From Treponema sp. (GTDB taxonomy: Bacteria; Spirochaetota; Spirochaetia; Treponematales; Treponemataceae): 64,000 bases of DNA. The translations under genes and the position numbers were made by a program. The notes beneath the pieces are model-generated. The model had not been told where the DNA came from. It made no database searches and saw only the letters and a list, made by a program, of their open reading frames with translations. Shown piece after piece: positions 1 through 8,325 of this stretch. Location of the stretch: NCBI GenBank assembly GCA_017484285.1, contig JAFUTH010000022.1, positions 1 to 64,000 of the forward strand. Reading direction: 5' to 3'. Each line of letters starts with the position of its first letter. Within the stretch, counting starts at the first letter, position 1.

Positions 1-1704
1 CAGGTTCAGCATGGCGACCACATTCTCCGCCGTCATATTTCCGCTCATCTTGGTGAAGCCCACGATGTCGGTGAAAAGCACGGTTGCGTTCGGGTAGGAT
101 TTCGCTATCGTGCGGTCGGGATGTGCGGTGAGTTCTTTTGCTATTTCTTCGGGCAGAATGTTCAAGAGAAGGCTTTCCGAACGGTTCTTTTCTTCACGAA
201 GCTCTTTCGTGCGTTCCTTTACAGTGTCTTCGAGTTTTCTGTTCTCTTCCTCAATGCGGATAATCTTTCTTTCAGTAAAAGAAACGGTAAGAGAGACGAT
301 AAAAAGAATCGAAAGCAAGACCAATGCGACATCAAAAACAATGTATGACAACGGCTTAAGCAAACTTTCATACGAAAAGACGATTTTTGATTCTGCGGGA
401 GAAAACGATGCGGGCGAGTACATTATGCAACCAAAGCCGAGCGTTTTTAGCGGAGTGACCTGATAGAAATCTGCGCCGTGAATGTTTTCTTTGTCCTCGT
501 CATGGGGCTTTTTGACACTCATTACAAATTGCGGAGTTGGCACAGTCCCGATTTGCACAATCGAAAAAGTTCCGTTCCATGGACCGGGGTCAATCGTACA
601 GCCCTCGGAAACATCTATCGTAACGCTCCAGTCAGTGATGATTGTTGCCCTCATGTTGTTATAAATCACGCCGTCATACTGTGCGCCGATTCTCGTCAAG
701 TCACCGTTATCGTTCCACACCTTTTCAGCGTTTCGTGAGAAAGTCATGCAGACGGGCTTTGACTTGTCGTTTTCAAAATCAGGCTTTTCCATAATCAATG
801 TTTTTTTGGGGATATTGATTCCTGTAATCGAAACAATGACAAGAACTAAAAGCAAACCGCCCGAAAGAGCGCAGATGACCTGCCATAAATGGCTTTTGGA
901 AATCCGCTTTTTCATCTCAGGAATCATCAGAGCCTGTTTGTAGTCAGGGCTTAAAAGCGAGCCGTCTTTTTTTTCCGAATAGAATTCCAGTTCCAAAAGT
1001 TTTAGTGAGGAATAAAAAAGATGCAGAGCACCTACGCCGTAGCCAATGTTTATCCATGAGAAACCGTAAATGAACAGAGCAAGAATTATTCCGATAAAAG
1101 GAAAAGCGGAGTAAACAAGAAGCGAAACAAAGACATTTTTTTGCAATGATTTTCTGTATTGGAGCAGCATCGCCAATGTAACCAGTCCTGGCGAAAAACC
1201 GAGAACAACGCTCAGTGGATAGAGGGAATTCCTGTGGTAAAAATTGCTTTCGTCAAAATAATAATAGAGATTTGTGAACTGACTGATTAAAACAAGGGCA
1301 AGACCGACCAAACAAATGTAAAAAACGACAAAAAGATGGGGCGGAACTCCGTTTTTTACAGACAGGCGAAGATTTTTTAAAATTTTGAATTCCAGAAAAT
1401 CGGACTTGATGAATTCAACGCAGTAAAAGCAGATGAAAAAAGGCAGGGTACAGTTAAGGAAAAAGACGACAAAATTGCTCAGACGAACCATATAGAAGCC
1501 GGTTTGACTTGTATTTCCACGGAAAATGTAAGCTAAAGCGTCAAAGACAAGCAGAATTCCTGTGATGAACTGTATCAGAATCAGCGTACGGCGACTGTTG
1601 TTCTTGAATTTGTGGCCGGAAAACAAAAAAATCCCTGCCTGAAAGCAAAAAAAGGCTAAGGCAAAAAGTATTATCGTGCTGATTGTTCTAATCGTGTCGC
1701 TCAT
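1..1704 (-). CDS. Membrane-anchored class III adenylate/guanylate cyclase, C-terminus outside window
   Basis: The minus-strand reading frame starts with ATG at 1704 and is open to the window edge, giving 568 residues. The first ~260 residues hold about seven hydrophobic segments. Another transmembrane helix (LLLVLVIVSITGIN) is followed by a soluble, probably extracytoplasmic stretch of about 140 residues, then one more helix (VALVLLSILFIVSL). A coiled coil follows (residues ~470-520, containing NRKLEDTVKERTKELREEK and the LLNILPEEIAKEL linker typical of such cyclases). The catalytic domain begins at TVLFTDIVGFTKMS (~541-554), with the metal-binding Asp near residue 546. Only the first ~30 catalytic residues are visible, so ATP versus GTP preference cannot be read. 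By family it makes cAMP or cGMP in response to an external cue. It has its own start after a terminator, so it is probably not cotranscribed with the lipoprotein cluster. Confidence 0.88.
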   Translation of the reverse strand, partial: MSDTIRTISTIILFALAFFCFQAGIFLFSGHKFKNNSRRTLILIQFITGILLVFDALAYIFRGNTSQTGFYMVRLSNFVVFFLNCTLPFFICFYCVEFIKSDFLEFKILKNLRLSVKNGVPPHLFVVFYICLVGLALVLISQFTNLYYYFDESNFYHRNSLYPLSVVLGFSPGLVTLAMLLQYRKSLQKNVFVSLLVYSAFPFIGIILALFIYGFSWINIGYGVGALHLFYSSLKLLELEFYSEKKDGSLLSPDYKQALMIPEMKKRISKSHLWQVICALSGGLLLVLVIVSITGINIPKKTLIMEKPDFENDKSKPVCMTFSRNAEKVWNDNGDLTRIGAQYDGVIYNNMRATIITDWSVTIDVSEGCTIDPGPWNGTFSIVQIGTVPTPQFVMSVKKPHDEDKENIHGADFYQVTPLKTLGFGCIMYSPASFSPAESKIVFSYESLLKPLSYIVFDVALVLLSILFIVSLTVSFTERKIIRIEEENRKLEDTVKERTKELREEKNRSESLLLNILPEEIAKELTAHPDRTIAKSYPNATVLFTDIVGFTKMSGNMTAENVVAMLNL

Positions 1705-1740
1705 GTCTTTTAATTCTATTTTATAAAGTGGAATTTGTCA

Positions 1741-1773
1741 AAAAGACTAAAAAGACGGCATTTCTGCCGTCTT
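1741..1773 (-). terminator. Rho-independent terminator of the lipoprotein cluster
   Basis: A perfect 9-bp stem (1752-1760 with 1765-1773) around a 4-base loop is followed on the minus strand by a T-rich tail. It sits about 65 bases after the stop of the protease-fusion gene and separates that cluster from the cyclase gene. Confidence 0.8.
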
Positions 1774-1837
1774 ATGCCGTTTTTTTAGCAATCTACACCG
1801 TGAACTGGTCAACCTGCTTTCCCATTTCGCCGGATAT

Positions 1838-4166
1838 TTATTTTGTGTAGGCGATAAGTTCTTCGGGACTGAGCGTGTACAGATTCCCGAAATTTGAGCC
1901 GTTGAACAGGCGCACATGAGAGCCTATCGTATTCTTGACCAGATACTTGTACAGGTCTGAATAGACGATAGCCGGCTCTGCGGTGATGCTTTCCGTAAAA
2001 TTCTTGGTGAAGCGGTTTGAGAGCCATACTTTCAGCTCCACGCTGTAGAGGTCGGCAAGCGATGTTTCCGAGCCGTTGGCGGCAGTAAAAGCAAGCACGC
2101 CCTCAATCCCTCCGCAAATGTGCATGACGCTTCCCGAATAGCAGGTCTCCGTCACAATCAGAAGCTGCCTGAAATGCTTGTTGCCCTCATCGTCATTGTC
2201 CATCGCTCTAAGCGTGGTTTGCATCAAGTCCGTGGTGAAGCCCTTGTAGGCGGAATTTTTGCCTTCCCACACAAAATAACCGTTCTCGCTGTCGCCGTTT
2301 ATGTTCGTGCCGTGTCCCGACCAGAACCAGATGATGTTTGAGGAGAATGTGCTTTCAAGGATTGTCGGGGATTCAGCGAGATGAGGATGAGTCAGTCTCA
2401 AAGTCTCCCGATTTTCCAGAGCAAGGCTTTTCCCCTGCATGATTTTTGAGACATCTTCTGCCGTCAATTCTTCAACGAGATAGTCAATCTCAATGTCATC
2501 GGTGTACAGGTTTTCGCCGTCAAAGCGGGCGATTATCTCGCCGGGTCGCTTGTTCCGCTTGTGGTTCACGATGTCGTCCGCAAGAATCAGTATGATGTGG
2601 TCGTCGGGGAAGCCGTTTTTGCGCAGAAGCTGGTAGATGTAGAGCGCGTCCGCCTGATGGCGGTAGTTTGCCCAGCCGGTGGAAGCCGCCACGATGACCG
2701 CCCATTGGTCTTCCATATCGCCGTAGGTGACGGTCGAATTCTCGGTGTCCTCCACATCCTCGTTGTCGTCAAAGCTTACAATCCATTCCCAGCTCGCCCT
2801 GTTCCCGCTTGAATGGGAGCTGTTCTCGGTGGAAGTGAATTCGAGCGGCACGAATTTGCCCTCGACTACGCACCAATGCACATAGATGCTGTACAACGCA
2901 GATGTGAGCGTTTCCTTGTCGAAATCGAGCAAGCCCGTAGCTCCGCACAGGTTCGTGTAAATGCCACGGTCAAGGCTCTTGAAGGCAACGACCATGCCCA
3001 CGAGATTCCATGCGTATTCTCTTCCCGCCGTTGCCTCGTTCATCTTGCGAAGCTCGGCGTTCACTTTCTCGTTGGTGAATGCGTCTGCATCTCCGTTTTT
3101 CTGGTTGCAGAAGCACCCTGCGGCGGCAAACGAGCACAAAAGGAGCGAGTCGTAGAACTGCGCCTCACCGAGCACGGGATTTTCGCCGAAACGAGCGGCA
3201 TAATCCACCGCAAACGCGCTCTCAGGGTCGGCATAGGGGGCCGTTCCCTCGATTCCTTCCGCAAGGCAGTTCTCGCCGTCCGTGAACGAAAGCAGCTCCG
3301 CAGTGAAAGCGGTGTCGGAGAAAAGCAGGCGCGGGGCAGAGTCGCCAAAAGCCGCGCGTTTTTCAAGCACTTCCTGTGCGTCTTCGTAGGACGAAAAGGC
3401 GCAGAGGACAAAATCGGAGTTACAGCCCAATACGGTTTGGGCAGCCACGGAAAGCGATACTGGCTCCGTTCCCGACTCGTATTCTTTTTTTACGGTGTCG
3501 GTCTCATAGATGACATTCTTCACTATCTCCAAATCAAGCTCGGTGGCAAGAAATGGCACCCAGTCAAAGAAGGTCTTTCCGTAGACATCCGCGCTCGCAA
3601 GCAGGGCGATGCGTCTTCCGCCGTATGTGGTGACTTTTGCAAGCATTGCCTCAATCTGCGATACATCGGACTCGGTGAGCGTCCACAAAAAGGGCGATTT
3701 TTTGTCCTTGACGGCGGCATTCACCGCATACGCTCGGATGACGGTCTCGCTTGAGGCGCAGGGCGCAATCAGCGTTTTTTTCGTTTCGTAGCATTTGTCT
3801 GCGAATGTCTGCACATGGCTTGAATACATGGGGCCGATGACGGCAAGCAGGTCTTGGCGCGATGAAAGCGTGGCTGCAAGCGATTCCAAATCCGCGCTGT
3901 TCTCGTCGTACCATTCAATGTTGAGCGTGAACGGAGTTGAAAAAAACGCCCGTCGCCTTTTCGAGAGTCGTAAGATACCATTCGGCGACACGCCTAAACC
4001 GCTGTGACTGCGTGCTTTTCTCTGCAAGCGGAAGCACCACCGCCACATTCACTTTTTCTAAGGAACTCGCGGGGGATGAGGGCGAATCATCGTCGTTGTT
4101 TTTGCAGGAAGAAAGAGAGAAGAGCGCAAAAACTGCGGATAAAAGTAAGAGATGCCTAGTTTTCAT
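1838..4166 (-). pseudogene. Lipoprotein: periplasmic-binding domain fused to legumain-like C13 cysteine protease, frameshifted
   Basis: The natural start is ATG 4166: signal peptide MKTRHLLLLSAVFALFSLSSC with a lipobox Cys, and AAGGAG 10 bases upstream. That frame stops after ~90 residues; the rest continues in another frame to 1838. The frames join if the seven-A run at 3941-3947 had six A, giving ~775 residues. The N-terminal ~400 residues resemble a type I periplasmic-binding protein (VNVAVVLPL, LLAVIGPMYSSH). The C-terminal ~280 residues match the C13 legumain/GPI8 fold: WAVIVAAS, YRHQADALYIYQLLRKNGF, catalytic His in WFWSGHGT (codon 2312-2314) and Cys in ETCYSGS (codon 2141-2143). By family it would cleave peptides after Asn or Asp outside the cell. 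It overlaps the upstream BMP-type gene by 11 bases. The break may be real, phase-variable or an assembly error; the long intact remainder suggests it is recent or artefactual. Confidence 0.82.
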
Positions 4167-5316
4167 AATATGCATGCTCCTTTTCAATCGCTTCTGAAAG
4201 ATGTTCCTGAACGACAGCAGAAAGGCTTTCGTAGCCTTCTGAAACCACAAGCTCGGTGTAGCCTTCGCCAAGCCCCAGCCGCTGGTAGTGCTCGATTTTG
4301 CCCTCGGCGAGCCACTGCGCTATGCACTTTTCTGCCGCCTTGTCTATGTGCTTGACCACCGAGAACGGCACCTGCGGGCTGTACGCGCTCATGTCAGAAT
4401 CCATGCCGACGGTGTAGAACGAGGACGCTCCCTGCTCGCGGTTGTAGCGGAGCAGCCCGTGAATGCTCCCGCCGCAAATGGGGAAGTAGAGGTCAAAGGT
4501 ATTGAAGCTGTTGTTGTAGGCGATTTTGTAGGCGGTGTCCTCACTGTTAAAGCCCGTTGTGTCTGCCTCGCCGTTGATTGACTCGGCGACAAAGGTGGCG
4601 TTTCTCATTTCTTCCACTTCTTCTGTCGTAGTCGCAAAATAGTTGTAGATATAGGAAGTGCTACCCGATGAGCCGTAGCCGACCGAAAAGCCGTTCAGCG
4701 CGTCAATCAGCGGCTGCATAAAATCATTGGCAAGCAGGGAAATCACGCGGGGATTTTCTTTTGCAGAAAGCAGTGTTTTTGCCGCCGTTCCCGCAAGGTA
4801 GCTCGCACCGTACAGCGGCATATACACCGTGCTCAGATACGGAACTTCCGTTTCCTCCGACTCAAAAAGCAGATAGGTGAACGGCTCGGTGGAAGCGGCA
4901 ATGCTTTCTGCAATCTCGTCTGATTCAAGCACGGGAAGATAGCTTTCGCTCGCAAAAACAAAAAGGACGGGAATATCGGCATTCTCTTCCGCGCCGATAA
5001 GTTCCCGATATGACGAGAAAACTTTCTGTATTTTTACCTGTGCGTCGTCCCAGTCATCAGGGCTTACATCGTACACAAGCAGGTTGTTCTCAAACGCCGC
5101 CTTGTGTATTCCGTACGCCAAGATGTCTGTGTAGGAATTGTCGCCCAAGCCGGCGGGCAAATGAAAGACAATGACGAGCTTTTCCGAGATTTTTTCGGTC
5201 TCGGTCTCTCCTCCGCCGCCACTGTCACCGTCATTCGAGCAGGAGGCTAGTGCGCAAAGCAGCAACAGCAGCATAAGAGGAAAAAGAGAAACCCGACATT
5301 GTTTTTTCATTCGCAT
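4156..5316 (-). CDS. BMP-family (PnrA/TmpC-like) substrate-binding lipoprotein
   Basis: A 386-residue lipoprotein with a signal peptide ending ALASC-SN. The body matches the BMP family of nucleoside- or sugar-binding proteins seen as TmpC/PnrA in treponemes: GLGDNSYTDILAYGIHKAA near the start, YLAGTAAKTLL in the middle, then FPICGGSIHGLLRYNRE and FYTVGMDSDMSAYSP followed by VPFSVVKHIDKAAEKC. Members bind purine nucleosides and feed an ABC importer, but no permease or ATPase genes lie nearby, so a transport role is not supported by context. ATG at 5310 (MKKQ) is an equally possible start. It lies 15 bases after the third paralogous lipoprotein and overlaps the protease fusion, so the genes are very likely cotranscribed. 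Confidence 0.8.
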   Translation of the reverse strand: MRMKKQCRVSLFPLMLLLLLCALASCSNDGDSGGGGETETEKISEKLVIVFHLPAGLGDNSYTDILAYGIHKAAFENNLLVYDVSPDDWDDAQVKIQKVFSSYRELIGAEENADIPVLFVFASESYLPVLESDEIAESIAASTEPFTYLLFESEETEVPYLSTVYMPLYGASYLAGTAAKTLLSAKENPRVISLLANDFMQPLIDALNGFSVGYGSSGSTSYIYNYFATTTEEVEEMRNATFVAESINGEADTTGFNSEDTAYKIAYNNSFNTFDLYFPICGGSIHGLLRYNREQGASSFYTVGMDSDMSAYSPQVPFSVVKHIDKAAEKCIAQWLAEGKIEHYQRLGLGEGYTELVVSEGYESLSAVVQEHLSEAIEKEHAYYEN

Positions 5317-5331
5317 AGGCTTATTTTCGCG

Positions 5332-6759
5332 TTAGAGCGACCCCCAGTAGTCAAAGGCGTTGTCTCCGCTGATGTACACATCCGTGTAGGCGGAATTTTT
5401 TGTTCCAGAGTCTTTAATTACGATTTCAGGACTGTAGATGATGTGATACGGATACGAGTTGTACGAAGTATATTTTGGATTTTCCGTCGCCGTATTGCTC
5501 ATCCAGGTGTATGTGCCGCTGAATCCGAGACTTCCGTTAGTAACGCGGTGAATGTAGTCAAGGTAGGTGTAGCCGTCATCAACATCCGCAGACATTTTCA
5601 GAACATAGCAAACCCATGTCGTGTAAAAAGAATCCAGATAGTTGAGGTCGTAAGAGTCGGTTACGGCAAGCATCGTCGTTGCGCCAGAAACAGAGCTGTA
5701 GCCGTCCGAAGTCGTTTGGATAGCATCCGTTGCGCCAACTGTGCCGATAAAGAATGGCTGCACATAGGTTGTCTGGGAATTTACGCTGTTTCCGCGCGAT
5801 ACGCGGCTCTTGTCGTTTTTGGGGCTTCCGAAGGCAAAGCAGAAATTCTCGCCGTTGTTTGAGAGGTTCGCGATGTCGTAGCCACGGCTCGCAATGGCAG
5901 AGTACACCGCCTCTGCGTTCGTGCCGTTCCCGTTCAGAAGCGCGTTGAATGTGTGGTAGGCCGCCTTTGCCGTGTCGAGCGACATAAGGTTCTTTGCGTA
6001 CACCCAGTTTTTCTGGATAAGGTTTGCGTAGGAAAGCCAGACTTTCTTTTTGTCTTCTTTGACGATGCACTTTCCCGCGTTCTTGCCGGTCTTGGCGAAG
6101 GGGTCAAGGCACATCCAGTAGCTGTTGCTGTCGTTTGAAGGGCCGCCCGCCGGTTGTACGCATATCCAGGTGGTTCCGTCGGAGTCGCGCGTGATGATGT
6201 CGCCCGCATGGTAATACGTGGGATTTACGGCATTCTCGCCAACCGAGTCTTTGATTCCGTCCTCAGAGTAGAATTTTAAGACGGAAAGCCCTGAAACGCG
6301 CTTGCTGTTTACCGTGAGCGTGGCGTACAAATCCGTGTCGGTGTTTGTCGAATCGGCTTTCGCAAAGGTGAATTCGCCCGCATCGGCATCGCTCCAGGAG
6401 TCGTTTTCGCTTCCGATAAGCTCGTGGAAGTATTCGGCGGCATCGTCTGCACTGTCGCACGCAACATAGCGCACCGTGTCGTCGCTCTCCACTTCTGTGG
6501 GGAATGTCGTTCCGATGTCTGCTGTGAATGTCTTGCTCTTCCAGTCGGAGGGAAGCTCTTCGTCGCCGTCGTCGTTTTTCAGGTCGCACAAATCGCGCAG
6601 AATGTTGAATGCGATGTCTTCTGTTGTGACCGCGTTGTCCTGCTTGTCGGCGATTGTCTCTTCTTTTTTCTCGTCGTCATCGTTCGAGCATGAGAGAAGC
6701 CCCACGCTCATCGCAACTGTGAGGGCTATAGCCCCCGCAAAAAATTTTGCCCGTTTCAT
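5332..6759 (-). CDS. Lipoprotein of unknown family, paralogue 3 of a tandem trio
   Basis: A 475-residue protein with signal peptide MKRAKFFAGAIALTVAMSVG and lipobox LLSC, followed by an acidic tether (SNDDDEKKEE). I do not recognise the family. It shares an ordered core with the two upstream neighbours: an SDWKSKTFTADIG block, an AEYFHELIG block, the hallmark GDIITRDSDGTTWICVQPAGG then YWMCLDP, the helix WVYAKNLMSLDTAKAAYHTF, and FCFAFGSPKNDKSR. The TWICV/YWMC pair may form a disulphide or a ligand pocket. The preceding paralogue ends 9 bases upstream. Exposure on the cell surface or periplasmic face is inferred from the lipobox only. Confidence 0.8.
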   Translation of the reverse strand: MKRAKFFAGAIALTVAMSVGLLSCSNDDDEKKEETIADKQDNAVTTEDIAFNILRDLCDLKNDDGDEELPSDWKSKTFTADIGTTFPTEVESDDTVRYVACDSADDAAEYFHELIGSENDSWSDADAGEFTFAKADSTNTDTDLYATLTVNSKRVSGLSVLKFYSEDGIKDSVGENAVNPTYYHAGDIITRDSDGTTWICVQPAGGPSNDSNSYWMCLDPFAKTGKNAGKCIVKEDKKKVWLSYANLIQKNWVYAKNLMSLDTAKAAYHTFNALLNGNGTNAEAVYSAIASRGYDIANLSNNGENFCFAFGSPKNDKSRVSRGNSVNSQTTYVQPFFIGTVGATDAIQTTSDGYSSVSGATTMLAVTDSYDLNYLDSFYTTWVCYVLKMSADVDDGYTYLDYIHRVTNGSLGFSGTYTWMSNTATENPKYTSYNSYPYHIIYSPEIVIKDSGTKNSAYTDVYISGDNAFDYWGSL

Positions 6760-6768
6760 TATAATTTC

Positions 6769-8301
6769 CTATTCTTTCTGCCAGCTGGCTTCTACGCCGT
6801 CAATACTCAGCTTTGTGTTCTGCCGTGCTGCCCAATAGTCAAACTGAGTGGCACTACCGTTACGCTGCACAAAGCAGTCTTCATACGCGCTGCTCGGCTT
6901 TTTGGGTGCGTCTGCCTTGCCCTTGTTGTCATTGATGCAGAGCTCTATCGTCATAACAGGAGCAATAGGTGCACTAATATCTACAAGTTTTTCTATGTTA
7001 CTAAAGGTAAGATTATTTGGCGAATACTTGAAAAGATAATCCTCGTAATTATATGGGGAGTGATCATCTAATATGCCTTGGTAACATTCAACATATGCTA
7101 AATCATGCTTGTCAGTTACAGAGAACAAAGAAAGTGGATTTTCATTAATTGTTCTGAGTGTTTTTATATGTGCTAAAAGTTTGCTTTCAGTTCCCGTTGT
7201 ACCGTTGACAAGAAGATATGGCTGCACATATTTTACATCTGCATCTTTCGGGCGTTTTGAATCATTTTTCGGCTTGCCATATACAAAGCAGAATGCTGCC
7301 ATATTGTTCAATGTATATTCGTCAATTTCACCACTATTCTGTCTTCCACCTGCCGAAAGCTGAAGCAGATCAAAGCCAATGTTTTTGAGGTTGTTGTTTG
7401 CCTGTGTACATCCGTCAAAAATAGTGTTTGTTTCTGGGTTAGCAATGCACAAGAATGTGAAGGCCGCTGCCTGCGCAGTTTTGAGTGACATAAGGTTCTT
7501 CGCATACTTCCATGTCTGTTTTTCAGTCTCGCCTGTAAAGTCTCCTTTTTCATCTGTAAGATTTATCGTGACTTTCTTTGTTTCTCCGGTAATGAGACAT
7601 TTTTCTTTATTGTCATAGGGATTAAGGCAAATCCAGTAGCTTTTGTCCTTGTTTAAAGGGCCGCCCGCCGGACGAACGCAAATCCAGTAAGTTTCGTCCT
7701 TTTTGCGCTGAATTATATCGCCGGCACTGTAGTACGGTGTGCCTTTGTAGCTGTTTTCGGAAGCCGCAGCTGTGATTACATCAAGAGGAACAAAATTGAG
7801 CTGAGTCACGCCCGGAAGCACATCGATTGAAACATCAACGGTGGCGTAGAGGTCATCATTGCCTGTGACCTCTTTGTAAGAAAGCGTTCCGAAGCCTGGG
7901 CAAGTCCAAGTATAGCTGTCGTCCTCAACGCTCTCGCCAATCATGTCAGAGAAGAAAGCACGAGCGTCGTCGATACCAGATGCCGCAATTGAGCGCACTG
8001 TTTTATCATCGTCGAGTACATAGCCCTGGTCGCAGGTGAATTTGATGCTCTGCCAGTTTGAAGGAAGCGTCTCCACGCCGGTGTATGCACCGTCCTCGTC
8101 TGTTGCGGCGTTTTCATCGTATTCGGCAAGGTTGCAAAGTGAACGCAAAACGCTGAAAGCCGAATTTTCAAGTTCTTCCTGAGCCTCGCTCTTTTCGGCA
8201 GAAGTGTTATTGTCATCATCATCATTTGAGCAGGAAATAAATCCCAAACTCATCGCAAAAGTGAGTGCAATTGCACTGGCAAAAAATTTTGTTCGTTTCA
8301 T
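6769..8301 (-). CDS. Lipoprotein of unknown family, paralogue 2 of a tandem trio
   Basis: A 510-residue lipoprotein starting MKRTKFFASAIALTFAMSLG with lipobox FISC and a Ser/Asp-rich tether. It has the same blocks as its neighbours: LPSNWQSIKFTCDQG, IDDARAFFSDMIGES, LPGVTQLNFVPLDVI, YSAGDIIQRKKDETYWICVR followed by PAGG and YWICLNP, WKYAKNLMSLKTAQAAAFTF, and FCFVYGKPKNDSKRP. No catalytic motif is evident. It is closest to paralogue 1 (LPGV/LPEV block and FVP-DVI). The 24-base gap upstream and 9-base gap downstream imply one transcript. Confidence 0.8.
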   Translation of the reverse strand: MKRTKFFASAIALTFAMSLGFISCSNDDDDNNTSAEKSEAQEELENSAFSVLRSLCNLAEYDENAATDEDGAYTGVETLPSNWQSIKFTCDQGYVLDDDKTVRSIAASGIDDARAFFSDMIGESVEDDSYTWTCPGFGTLSYKEVTGNDDLYATVDVSIDVLPGVTQLNFVPLDVITAAASENSYKGTPYYSAGDIIQRKKDETYWICVRPAGGPLNKDKSYWICLNPYDNKEKCLITGETKKVTINLTDEKGDFTGETEKQTWKYAKNLMSLKTAQAAAFTFLCIANPETNTIFDGCTQANNNLKNIGFDLLQLSAGGRQNSGEIDEYTLNNMAAFCFVYGKPKNDSKRPKDADVKYVQPYLLVNGTTGTESKLLAHIKTLRTINENPLSLFSVTDKHDLAYVECYQGILDDHSPYNYEDYLFKYSPNNLTFSNIEKLVDISAPIAPVMTIELCINDNKGKADAPKKPSSAYEDCFVQRNGSATQFDYWAARQNTKLSIDGVEASWQKE

Positions 8302-8325
8302 AAAAATGTCTCCTATAAAATGTGT

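Noticed and set aside
2813..3754. Long plus-strand open frame of 313 codons
   Set aside because: It is antisense to the binding domain of the protease fusion, has no ribosome site, and an unlikely composition.
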